NCBI GenBank assembly: GCA_015143295.1
Contig: CM026571.1
Span: 11,255,737 to 11,319,736, forward strand
Direction: 5' to 3'
Origin: Tetracentron sinense
Lineage: Eukaryota > Streptophyta > Magnoliopsida > Trochodendrales > Trochodendraceae
Length of the DNA: 64,000 bases
Below, piece by piece: positions 10,986 to 20,669 of this stretch (the stretch's first letter is position 1; every line of letters begins with the position of its first letter). The notes under the pieces were generated by a model that did not search any database, was not told the DNA's origin, and saw only the letters and a program-made list of their open reading frames with translations. Position numbers and translations under genes: made by a program.

Positions 10986-11199
10986 TTACCCAAATATATA
11001 TATATATATATATATATATCTTAACCTATAGGTTAAAAGGAACACAGTCTGTGGATGTGATTAAACTCTCCCTAAGTTCAATCGCAATAGGCTGCGATTT
11101 GTTCTCACTATTAGAGAAGTGCTTCCCCAGACCCCGATATGTTTTACAATATTGTTTTCTAATGAGAAATTCCTCGTAAATTATGACCGAAGAATATTT

Positions 11200-11341
11200 A
11201 TATCTTTATTGCAAACCATGAGAATATTCCAGTGGTAGTGTATCCCCTCTTTATGAGGGTGAATCCGGGATCGAGTCCCGCAAGGTGAGTGTAATGATTT
11301 CCCCACACTTTGAGTTGAGCAGATACTAACCCATAGACTGT
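11200..11341 (+). mobile_element. tRNA-derived SINE, family B
   Basis: It contains CCAGTGGTAGTGTATCCCC (A-box region) and GGGATCGAGTCCCGC (B-box region), followed by AACCCATAGACTGTACAAAAAA. It is the same family as the copy at 55166-55319. No clear target duplication is seen. Confidence 0.7.
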
Positions 11342-11356
11342 ACAAAAAACACAAAA

Positions 11357-12832
11357 GGGTAAATTACATTGACCTCCCGTGAGGTTAGGCAAAATTTCAT
11401 AAACCTCTCCTCTCCTCTTGCTTCTAAAATTACACTGACTTCCCCTACATTTCAAGTAGTGGTAATAGATTCTCCATTCCATTAATATGTTGTTATTAAC
11501 ATTGACGGAATTTGATGATGTCATGGTTTAAATTTTTTAAAATGCTCAAATTGCCCCCGAAATACCAATAACACAAACAATATTTTTTAACTCACTTATT
11601 CTTTAACAAAAACACTTCAAGCAATGGGTGTTGGATTTTTATGTTCCATTTATTTTGATGTAAAATAGGGGAAAACAACTCAAATCCGTGGAAATATCAA
11701 TTATGTATGTTTGTTTGCTCGTAAAATATTTCGTAAGTTTTAAGTACTCACAAGTCATTTTTTCGTAAAATCTTTCTTAAAATTTGTAAAATTACCCATA
11801 TTCACTAAGCAAAAATTAATTATTTTTTTATAATTTGAAAATTTTAATTTAAAAAAAAATCCAAAAACATATCATCTTATTTTCAAAGAATGCAACCAAA
11901 CAACAAAAAAATGGTAAGAAAATATTCATTTTTGTACCATAAAAGCTTTTCCTTCGTAAATAGTTTATATTGTAAAACAATTTATATGCAAACAAATAGA
12001 ACCTTAGTGACGCTATGGGAGCACATTAATATCCTTTATTTTGAACAGAAAATTAATTTTGATAAAATAAAATAAAATTAACAAAACATAAATTAAGTTA
12101 TTTTCCCCTCAACTATTCACATGTACACAAATGTTTTTCAAGCATCACATTCACACGGGTTGCTCACCAGAGAGATAGGAAGTAGGGCTGTCAATGATCA
12201 GGATCCGGATCCGATCCAATTACCTGGACTTTGGACCATATATGTGATCCGTTGGATTGGATTGGTGAAGCTGATTATAATCAGATCGGATTCGGATATA
12301 GGATGATCAGATCCGTTTAAAATCCGATCCGATTATAATGTTTTAAAATCATTTTAAATATATTATATAGATTTTTTATACATAAAGTATTAATTTTTTA
12401 AGAATTAACATTAATTAGAGTTAATTAAGGTACTATTAGATTTTTATATTATTAAAATAGAATTTTTTTTTAAAAAAAAAATTACGTTAATCGGATTCGA
12501 ATCTAGAAAATATAATCAGATTCTGATTCAGATCGATTAATTCATGATCAGATGGATCTCGGATCGGATTTAAATCTATCATATTTTTAATCGGATTCGG
12601 ATTTAGGCAGATCCAGTCTGAATCCGACCCGTTGACAGCCCTAATAAGAAGGAGACCCACTAGCACCAAACATTTCACAAGCCTAAAGAAATAGGGGTAA
12701 AATAGTAAAAGTGATTCTCAAGGTAATAGTGTTATCTTTTAACACTAACAAAAGAGGTCAGTGTAATTTCAGAAACAAGAGAGGAGTTTTCTGGAATTTT
12801 GCCAAACCTAGGGAGGTCAGTCTAATTTACCC
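11357..12832. mobile_element. Long-TIR DNA transposon (Mutator-like), non-coding
   Basis: The left end GGGTAAATTACATTGACCTC and the right end GAGGTCAGTCTAATTTACCC are inverted repeats whose similarity extends about 90 bp inwards (GGCAAAATTTCAT / GGAATTTTGCC). Flanks are A-rich, so the 9-bp duplication is hard to read. The interior has no transposase. It contains a nested hAT miniature element (12183-12643) and a decayed copy (about 11640-12003) of the PIF-type MITE family seen at 18073 and 18231. The superfamily assignment rests on TIR length and GGGTAA start only. Confidence 0.65.
12183..12643. mobile_element. hAT-type miniature element, nested
   Basis: Terminal inverted repeats are TAGGGCTGTCAA and TTGACAGCCCTA. 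They are flanked by 8-bp duplications ATAGGAAG (12175-12182) and ATAAGAAG (12644-12651), with one mismatch. The subterminal regions are rich in GGATCCGGATCCGAT-like words in both orientations. The interior is AT-rich and non-coding. TIR and 8-bp target site are characteristic of hAT. Confidence 0.88.
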
Positions 12833-12903
12833 AAAAAAAAAAAAACATCAATGTCTTTATTTAATTGCTCAGGAGCATAAGATAGTTTATGGGTTCTGAG
12901 TTT

Positions 12904-13195
12904 TTTTTTTTTGGTGTGAAAAAAATGGGGCTTCGGAGTGTCGTCACGACCCTCTAGGCATTGGCCCCGGGTTGACGGGTTGGTATCCAAATTTAAGCCT
13001 GCCCATAACAGGCACCTACCACCCGAGTACCAATGACCCCCACGTTCAGCCTCACATTGTTAGGTTTCAAGACGTACGGCCAGAGGACAAGCTTGCAAAG
13101 AAAGGCCAACACCAACACACCCCCCACAGGGTCAAACTCGAGACACCTAACGTGGCACGGAACACGGGAAGCCACTGAACCACCCCCTCGGGTGG
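12904..13195 (-). mobile_element. tRNA-derived SINE, family C, minus strand, with target duplication
   Basis: On the minus strand it begins near ACCCGAGGGGGTGGTTCAGTGG, has a B-box-like TCTCGAGTTTGACCC and ends in poly-A (T run from 12901). Target duplications TTATGGGTTCTGAGTTT occur at 12887-12903 and 13196-13212. Open frames across this region are SINE body, not protein genes. Confidence 0.88.
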
Positions 13196-13408
13196 TTATG
13201 GGTTCTGAGTTTGATATTGGAGGAGTGGGAAAATCAAGAATCGGAGAATTGGGAACCCAATTTGGGTACACAAAACATGATTATCCACATGAGGTGTATT
13301 TATGTATGCATGTGTAAAGACCATTTGGCCCAGGAGTTAGGACAAGATGTCTCTCTCCAATTTGTTTTGGAGGCTCTAAATTTCAACCCAACACTAAGCA
13401 CTACTTAA

Positions 13409-13589
13409 GATGCGTGCTAGCCTTACACTCAAACATTTATTACTCTTTGTTAAAAGGATTTTGCTAAAAACCAACACCAGTTAAAAAAATGACTAGTGCG
13501 ATGTTTTTAACAGAAAATAAGGTCGCAAGGACATCCGTTGGTTTTTAGATGAGAGTAAAGAATGTTTGAGAGTAGAGGTAGCATGCCTC
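13409..13589. mobile_element. Foldback miniature element
   Basis: The two halves are inverted copies: GATGCGTGCTAGC...CTCAAACATT on the left, and AATGTTTGAGAGTAGAGG...GCATGCCTC on the right, with CTAAAAACCAAC / GTTGGTTTTTAG near the middle. There is no coding capacity. The superfamily is unclear because the target duplication is not obvious. Confidence 0.6.
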
Positions 13590-13632
13590 CTGAAGCAATC
13601 ACGTTCATTACTAAAATCATTTTATGTTCACT

Positions 13633-13766
13633 TTCCGGTCATCCACTTTCCTCTATTTTATACAAGAAAATAAAATAATATAACACTTTTATGTGGGTCT
13701 CGTTACTTTTGTTTTATCATTTTATTTTAAATTAGTAAAAACCGCCCGAGAATGGATGGCCGGGAA
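13633..13766. mobile_element. Small foldback miniature element
   Basis: Ends TTCCGGTCATCCACTTTCC and CGAGAATGGATGGCCGGGAA are imperfect inverted repeats around an AT-rich 95-bp core. No convincing target duplication is seen. Confidence 0.5.
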
Positions 13767-13899
13767 TTAGACATAGCATTGATATTAATCTTTTATGATC
13801 GAGTCTTCAAAAAATAAAGCTTCTCTTGGTAACGTGGCAAGCTTAAGGTTTATTTACCTGTTTACTAAATAAATGAAATGATGCCTTGTGCAAAGAAGA

Positions 13900-14360
13900 G
13901 AGGAATGGTTATGGAAATCACCCTAGTAGAATTGTGTAAGCCTTTTCAACCAGCCTTAACGTGGATGGATCGGCGTTACCTAATGAACTGGCGACGAGAG
14001 TGGGGCTTGTAGCCTGAGATCATGAAGGAACCGTACTATTTTCACGCAGTAAGCCTTTAATGGGAGGTTCATCTCACGTAGCTGAAATTGAAGCTATTAG
14101 GCTAGGTCTGCAAACAGTAATACCCTGAAGATGGAAGAAACTAATAATTGAATCAGACTCAAAAAGAACTCACAAACTTGTTGCCCAAAAACTCATACCA
14201 AACGCATGTGGAGATCTATCCAATATTCAAGGACACTAAGTAGGAAGAGGAACCTGAATGAGGAAGTAACCTTCAACTTTATAGGCAGAGAAGCACACTC
14301 TGACTCCTACTTAAATTTTACTATGAATGAAATTGCCTACTAACTCAAAAAAAAAAAAAA
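13900..14360 (+). pseudogene. 5'-truncated LINE copy: RNase H-like domain with poly-A tail
   Basis: Translation from about 13950 gives NVDGSALPNELATRVGLVA, then a stop, then DHEGTVLFSRSKPLMGG, AEIEAIRLGLQT and KKLIIESDSK. This is the pattern of plant RVT_3/RNase H-like domains, with catalytic-type D and E positions visible. At least four stops and one frameshift follow, and the C-terminal part (FNFIGREAHSDSYLNFT) is in another frame. It ends in a poly-A run at 14346-14360. Imperfect target duplications flank it (GATGCCTTGTGCAAAGAAG near 13880, GATGCATTGTGACAAGAA near 14362), so it is a retroposed, 5'-truncated LINE end. Confidence 0.8.
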
Positions 14361-15377
14361 TTGATGCATTGTGACAAGAAAAGGAAAATGCTTAACTTAC
14401 CGGTTGTTTCCCTTGTATAACGAAATGGCTGATCCTTATTGGTCCATACTCTATTTTTTAACAATCACCAACTGTAGTTAAGAATCACTTACTCCTAAGG
14501 TTAAACAATCCAACTTTAGTTTTTAGAAAAATACAAAACAAAAATATGAACTTTAATTTACTTAAGCTTAACCAGAGTTAAAGAGGCCTTAAAAGAGATA
14601 AGACGACACATTGGTACGTTAGAAAACGTGATGACATTCGGAAGGGTATGCTAATCATTGGTCCAAAGAAAAATATTATTACAAGGCATCACGTGGGTCA
14701 TTCATAAGGCAGTGGGGTCATCCTGATCTCTTGATAATTTGGGATCAGATGATGATTTTCGATTACAGTGGGACAGCTATTCTCACTAATTCTGAGGAGT
14801 ATCAAGCATTTTCTCTAGAGAAAAAAAAATAAAGGGTTGGTTGGGGAAGAATAAAAAAAGGTTAGGGGTGGTCAGTTTCTTAAAGATGATCAGTTTCTTA
14901 AAGAAAATGATGCCCTTCATTGAAATATGATGGTGCTTTTCAAAATTCCTCCTCATTTGTCGCTGTAATTGAGAGGAAAAGAAGAGAGAAAGTGTCTACT
15001 TGGCGGAAGGAAATCATAATGACCATGAGGAGGATCTCCATCGATTTAAAGGAACATATTTAACTACTCGTGGTTTCCATCATTTAATGAAAAGGTCGGT
15101 CTTCAGTGGTCTCGTCTCATAAACACTCACCACCTTAAGATTAAGCGATCCAACCTTATTTTTTAGAAAAAAAAATATCAAAATCTTAATTTTGATTTAT
15201 TTAAGTAGCTTAACTAAGGTTAAATAGGTGTTAAAAAGGACACGGAATAAGGCAATGCAGCAGCGGACCCGGACCCGGATCCGCTAATCACTGCTCAAAT
15301 TCAAATATCAAGGAAATTTATTGTGCGTAGAATATAGGAAAAGACAATACAGGCAGATTTATGAAAGGACCTACCAT
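14361..15377. other. Intergenic DNA with two related AT-rich segments
   Basis: No gene is seen. Segments at about 14495-14610 and 15125-15240 are diverged direct copies, sharing CCAAC-TT-A-TTTTTTAGAAAA and GCTTAAC...GGTTAAA motifs. They are likely decayed miniature elements. Confidence 0.5.
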
Positions 15378-15669
15378 GGCCTTGGCTTGCCTCTGGCTAA
15401 GCCAGAAAGGGCTTATCTCGGGGTTCCATAGAATAGGTGACATGTGGTAGAGAAGTCAGAATCATGGGGCCCATGATTTTGACTTCTCCACACACAAATG
15501 GACATGTGGCGATAAGTGTGTGAAAATAAGGGGGAGAGATATCAAATGAGGAGAAGTCAAAAATCATAGGGAGAAAATAAATGACTTCTCCCCATTTTTC
15601 TGCCAGCTGCCGCACAATGTATGGAACCCCGAGAGCCCTTTCTGGCTTCGCCAGAGACAATCCGAGGCC
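15378..15669. mobile_element. Mutator-like miniature element with 10-bp target duplication
   Basis: The ends GGCCTTGGCTTGCCTCTGGC and (reverse complement) GGCCTCGGATTGTCTCTGGC form roughly 50-bp inverted repeats running to GGGGTTCCATA. The 10-bp direct duplication GACCTACCAT flanks it exactly (15368-15377 and 15670-15679). The interior is itself palindromic around GACTTCTCC / GGAGAAGTC. A 9-10-bp duplication with long TIRs is typical of MULE-derived MITEs. Confidence 0.85.
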
Positions 15670-15760
15670 GACCTACCATGGAAAGTCATTATTACATTTG
15701 TGAATTAAATGGACAGAAATCATTTTTCTTTTCCCATTTTCCTCAAGAATATTGACAAGA

Positions 15761-16574
15761 GAATGATGAGTACCTATCAAAGAGCATTCCTAGCAGCCTC
15801 ACCAAATTTCACTCACCAAAATAGCCAAAACCTACAAAAAGTGGTTTTGGTGAGCCACTTTTTAAAACACTCTCAACAGCCTCACCATTTTAACCAAAAA
15901 AAAAAGGAGAGAGAAATAATATTTTATCATTTGTGTGGGAAAATGAAAAAGGAAGAGAAAAAAATATTATTTTATTATTTGTGTGGGACCAAAAAAAGAA
16001 AGGGAGAGAGAGAAACCTTATTTTATTTTTTGTGTGGGCCCAAGGGTGAAAAGATTTAACTTTGGTGAGTCTACAGTACTCACCAAACTTGGTGAGTATT
16101 GTAGACTCACCAAATGGATTTCTTCATTCTGTTGAGGCTGCTGGGAGTCATTTTAACACCTTTTTAGTCTTTTGGCTCACCAAAATAAGGCTGCTAGGAA
16201 TGCTCTAATCTTTCTGTTGTCAAGGACCCCAGTCCTCAGCTTCTAACATACCCGTAGTCCCTTATGGGGCCGTTTGGATTGGATTTTGACCAAAAATCAA
16301 TTATGCTAAAATCGGTTGTGTAGAAATTAATGGATAAATAATAATTTTTTCAAATAATAGTGTTCGGAAAATACGTAAGTGAATGATGAATACCTATCTA
16401 ATCTTTTTGTTGTCAAGGACCCCAGTCCTCAGCTTCTAACATACCCGTAGTCCCTTATGGGGTGTTTGGATTTGATTTTTTGACCAAAAATCAATTATGG
16501 TAAAATCGGTTGTGTAGAAATTAATGGATAAATAATAATTTTTTCAAATAATAGTGTTTGGAAAATACGTAAGT
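15761..16574. repeat. 194-bp tandem duplication, first copy split by a MITE
   Basis: The unit runs from GAATGATGA to AAAATACGTAAGT. The second copy is 16381-16574. The first copy is 15761-16380 and is identical in plan except for the insertion at 15782-16205. The unit includes the left half of the MITE at 16458-16700, so the duplication followed that insertion. The second copy preserves the empty site of the 15782 insertion. Confidence 0.85.
15782..16205. mobile_element. PIF/Harbinger-type miniature element inserted in a duplicated segment
   Basis: Inverted ends are GAGCATTCCTAGCAGCC and GGCTGCTAGGAATGCTC. Comparison with the empty copy at about 16395-16410 (CTATCTAATCTT) gives a 3-bp TAA target site, kept as TAA on the right (16206-16208) and changed to AAA on the left. 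The interior has GTGTGGG-rich repeats and CTCACCAAA motifs in both orientations, and no gene. Confidence 0.85.
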
Positions 16575-16700
16575 GAGTCTCTCAACTTCGTATTTTCCGA
16601 GCATTATTATTTGAAAAAATGATTATTTGATCATGAATTTCTACACAATCAATTTTATCAGAATTGATTTTGGTCAAAAAAAACCAATCCAAACACAACC
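16458..16700. mobile_element. PIF/Harbinger (Tourist-like) foldback MITE, family T1
   Basis: The ends TGGGGTGTTTGGATTTG and CCAATCCAAACACAACC are inverted repeats flanked by TTA on both sides (16455-16457, 16701-16703). Internal arms (TGACCAAAAATCAATT...GTGTAGAAATT) fold back almost fully. A second member lies at 31550-31793. Confidence 0.88.
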
Positions 16701-16703
16701 TTA

Positions 16704-18069
16704 CCCTTTGAAAATAGATTTTCTTACCATTTTTTTTCCCAGTTCTTCTACATTCCCTCTATGGGCCTACCTCAAATGCCACTCCCACATAGAGAGAGAG
16801 TAACTATGAACATGAGTTCGGACTGAACATTCAACAAAGCAATCCAAAAAATGACTTGGGCAGTGGTAGTTTGGCAATTACAAACATAAAAATAAATTTT
16901 TGTTTACATTAAAATTTTTCAATAAATACCTATTCCCACGACACTTTTAGGGTTGTTCAGGTTGTTGACTGTTCAACCGTGACCCAACAATAGTTTGATT
17001 ACTCTCCACAACAAGCCATTTGAGTGGGACAAAATATTTTTGAATCGGCATGTTTAGGGTCTGTTACAAACTTCATAGCCTAGGTCTAAGCAATATTGGT
17101 CCCCATCAATGATTTCTTGGGAGAGCTGATGAGAAGCAGCCCCTCTTGTAGCCCATTATTGGTCCACTCCAATAAAAAAAAATAAAAAATTTAATAACTG
17201 TTTTGAAATAATGTGAAAGAGGATGATCTGATGTGAGAATTTTTTTATTATTATTAGAGAAGGCTGTTGCTCATCTGCTAGCACAACTTTTTATATTCTT
17301 CCAATGTGCTGTTTTTTAGGCATGAATCACTAGAAACCCCTTCTTATATTCTTTCATCCAAAACAAGTAGAGTCAGTCTATAAGTACTCTCAAATATACT
17401 CTGAAATCTATATGGGTATAAACGTTAGGATTTGGGAGTATATTTGGGAGTAACCTTGGGAGTATCCCTAGACTAATTCAAACAAGTATTCTATTGCTTC
17501 TCTTTATACTCTTTAGAGGGTGTTTTAGTATTCCCCATTGTGAATTGAAAATGGGGCTCACACCATATGCCATTATAAAGTTGAATGAGGTTCTCATCCA
17601 CAATCTGTCACCCTGACGAACTAAATACACAGCACGCCTATAAGGGGGTACGAGGATTTGTTCTTTTCTTTTCCCTTTTGACACTTTTCCAATCCCTTTA
17701 CAAAGAAACAAGGCATCTCTACTTTTGATGGTCACTACAACAGATGCCTTAGAACCATTTGCCTACATATGTAAGAATCCAAAGTACATAGTATATATTT
17801 TATCCCAAAAAAGAAACGTACATAGTATATAGTACAAAGCATATTTAGTGGGGCGCGCAAAAACCCAAAGCAAGAAGCAAACCAAAGCTATAAAAAAAAA
17901 AAAAAATTGAAAATGAGAAATGAGAAATGGGTACCTTACTTAAAATTTGGGTTATATAAATATGTGTGGAGAACTGCGTTCCTTGAGTTCTAATTCAATG
18001 ATACTTGCACTGTTGAATATGTGCAAAGAACTACCCTAGATTATTGACACCCTGCATACATAACTCACT
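16704..18069. other. Intergenic DNA
   Basis: No gene or bounded element is seen. It contains A-rich runs (17895-17907) and short GAGTAT-type repeats near 17390-17470. Open frames here are short and lack family signals. Confidence 0.5.
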
Positions 18070-18072
18070 TTA

Positions 18073-18219
18073 TGTTCCGTTTGTTTTGATGTAAAATAGA
18101 GGAAAATAAAAGAATTTCATGAAAAATATCATTTTTCGTGTGTATTTTCTATAGGACAATTAACATTTTTCATGAATTTCATTTGTTTTCCCCTATTTTA
18201 CATTAAAACAAACGGTGCA
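18073..18219. mobile_element. PIF/Harbinger-type MITE, family T2, copy 1
   Basis: Ends TGTTCCGTTTGTTTTGATG and CATTAAAACAAACGGTGCA are inverted repeats. TTA flanks both sides (18070-18072 and 18220-18222). It is 147 bp with AT-rich GAAAAAT-type core. It sits 11 bp from a second copy of the same family. Confidence 0.87.
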
Positions 18220-18230
18220 TTAATCATTAA

Positions 18231-18378
18231 TGCTCCGTTTGTTTCGATGTAAAATAGGGGAAAACAAATGAAATTTAAGGGAAAATGTCAATTGTCATCT
18301 AGAAAATACATGTGAAAAATGACATTTTATGTAGAATTCTTTTGTTTCCCCCTAATTTACATCAAAACAAACGGAGCA
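18231..18378. mobile_element. PIF/Harbinger-type MITE, family T2, copy 2
   Basis: Ends TGCTCCGTTTGTTTCGATG and CATCAAAACAAACGGAGCA are inverted repeats, flanked by TAA on both sides (18228-18230 and 18379-18381). Its TIRs pair better than those of copy 1, suggesting it is younger. Confidence 0.88.
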
Positions 18379-18381
18379 TAA

Positions 18382-19180
18382 ATGAGACATGAAAGAAATA
18401 AACTTAGGAAAACAAATTTCTCACCATGTACATAACTTTCCTGTTTCTGTTACTATGGTACAAAATGGTCAGCTTGGCTATAGGCTTCCCATTCCTTACA
18501 TGAAGCCACAACACAAGGGGAAAAATCGATAAAAATTCAACTTGTTGACAAATCAATCAAGGCCATGCCATTTTATCCCAAGACTTTAAAGTTCAAAGGG
18601 TTTAGGAGATAATATTGATGGATGATCTAAGGTGATATTTGGTTGTAGAAATAACTCTTATATTATATATTGCCCCCTATTACAAAAATGTTTACATAGA
18701 AAATAAAATTATGGGTTTTGGAGGATGCATATTTTTCGTGCCCATACACCCATTTGATCCAAACAAGAAAAATAGCTCATAGTGTGTAATATTAAGTCTA
18801 TGTAGTATATAGTGTAGTATAGTTACAGCCAACCCCTCTAATGTTGCATAATATTCCTTGTGATATTCCACAATTCTCCTAATATAGATAAAGATTTGAA
18901 CATTTTTTGTGATTTGATTTCTTCATCTACAAAACTGGCCACTAGCACTTTGATTTCTGTACAAAAAAACCTTATAAAGCAGCTGATGGTTAGCAAACAA
19001 GTGAGACCAAAGAGTGTGAAAGTGGAATACAAACTTTAGCTAATGGGGCATAAAGCTGTACATAATGGTCTGAGCTGAGCATGACCTCGAAATTCCTTCA
19101 TTTCCATGTTTTGACTTATTACATAGCATGCCATATAACAAACCAACCAACTTCAATAACTTTTATAAATATGAGATGTG
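18382..19180. other. Intergenic DNA
   Basis: No gene, RNA gene or bounded element is seen. A TAGTATATAGTGTAGTATAGT stretch at about 18797-18820 is simple AT-rich sequence. Confidence 0.45.
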
Positions 19181-19348
19181 TAACTGCCAACAAGAAGAAA
19201 ATGTAGCCTTAAAGTAGGGTCAAGTGCCCTTAGCTTTTGACAAGTCCTTAGGGTAGCTTTTGACAAGTCCTTAGGGTAACTGCCAACAAGAAGAAAATGT
19301 AGCCTTAAAGTAGGGTCTAGTGTCCTTGGCTTTTGACAATTCTTCAAC
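19181..19348. repeat. 96-bp tandem duplication with an inner 22-bp repeat
   Basis: TAACTGCCAACAAGAAG starts at 19181 and again at 19277. The copies differ at few positions (AAGTGCCC/TAGTGTCC). Inside the first copy AGCTTTTGACAAGTCCTTAG is itself duplicated. No coding role is apparent. Confidence 0.8.
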
Positions 19349-19973
19349 ATACCACATGGATGCTTTCTTGCATCATTTTGTTGCACCTTCCTATTAACTT
19401 AAAAGGTTTTGCGAGCCTTGAATACCATCTTTGCTTAAACCTCCATTAATTGTGCAGAATCAAGGGCGACCACAGCACAACTTGAAAATGATGGTGTGCC
19501 CACACTTAATCAGGAAATGCGAGAAAATAGTATTCATTAAATGTTCTTTAAGAGGGGGTGTTTGATAGGGGTGCAACTTGGGCCAGTTGGGTTGGGGCTA
19601 ACCCTAGCCCAAGCTCAATCCAATCCGACCTCTAGCCCCTTTAAAATCTAGTAAAATCAACATATTAGTACCTAAGTAAAATGATCAAAAACTAACCTAA
19701 AAACATTCATGACACATATTAGACTTTAGAGAAATTGAGAGATAGAACTTATGATTTGACTTTAGAGGCTTGGGATCTTTGAGATGAAGACACAATGGAG
19801 ATGACAGAGCCAAGAGGAGGTGCCTTGGGATTTTTTTGAAAATAAAAACTTCTATTTTTTATATTTATTTTAAGCTTAATTATACTTATTTATTATAAAT
19901 ATTTTTTACTTTATTTATATTATATTCTATATAGAATATACTTTATACATCAAATTAAATACAAAGCGGAGCT

Positions 19974-20148
19974 CTGCTTCTTGGCGTTGAAGTAGAACTC
20001 CACTTTTTATTGTATGGCGGTGGCAATTTTATCCTTATAGAGACAAATATTTCTACAAAACTGATAACTCTCTCCATAAATACAAAAATGTCACTGCCAT
20101 ATATGAAAAAGGGAGCTCCACTTCAACACCGTGAAGTATAGCTCACCT
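19974..20148. mobile_element. Foldback miniature element
   Basis: The left arm AAGCGGAGCTCTGCTTC...GGCGTTGAAGTAGAAC and the right arm GGGAGCTCCACTTCAACACC...GTATAGCTC are inverted copies around a 60-bp core. Target duplication is not clear. Confidence 0.6.
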
Positions 20149-20171
20149 CAAAATTACTCTCTTTATATATA

Positions 20172-20669
20172 CTAGTGGGCGGCACGTGTGATGCACATCA
20201 GAGAGAGGGGAAGGGGAGAGAGACTCGGAAGAGGGACTCTATTAAGAGAATTTTAAAATTTTAACTTAAAAAGATAGAGTTGTGGGTTGAAACTATCTCA
20301 TAAGTCATAACACATGTCCCTACTTTTTCTCTTGAAAAGTAGTTACAACGTAGAGAGTGTGCCTCTTTGTTGAGAGACCAAGGAGGGAGCATGAGAGAAG
20401 ATAAGGATAGGATTTGAGGGAATCGTGGAGATATTGAGGGATTATTGTTAGTTGTAGTTGATATTACTTCAATACTCCTACTAACTTTTCTCATGTAAAA
20501 TAAGATAACATAATATCTTAATTTTGTATATATGGAGTTATGGGCAAAATAGGAAAAAAAATTCACCCTTACTAACTGTAAGATAACATAAAATTGGGAC
20601 TCATTAGGAATATTAGAAAAAAAAATCAAACAACTTTTTAACCCCGCTTCTCTCATTATAATAGTACTA
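20172..20669 (-). mobile_element. Helitron-like 3' terminus on the minus strand, 5' extent unknown
   Basis: On the minus strand the sequence reads GATGTGCATCACACGTGCCG...CCACTAGT at 20195-20171. It ends in CTAG next to a T, with a short hairpin-prone GTGCATCACAC just inside. These are features of plant Helitron 3' ends. The 5' end is not identified. The right limit given is simply where the next candidate Helitron begins. Confidence 0.5.

Noticed and set aside
12900..13320. Open frames of 68-94 residues on both strands
   Set aside because: They lie in the body of SINE family C and have no protein family signal.
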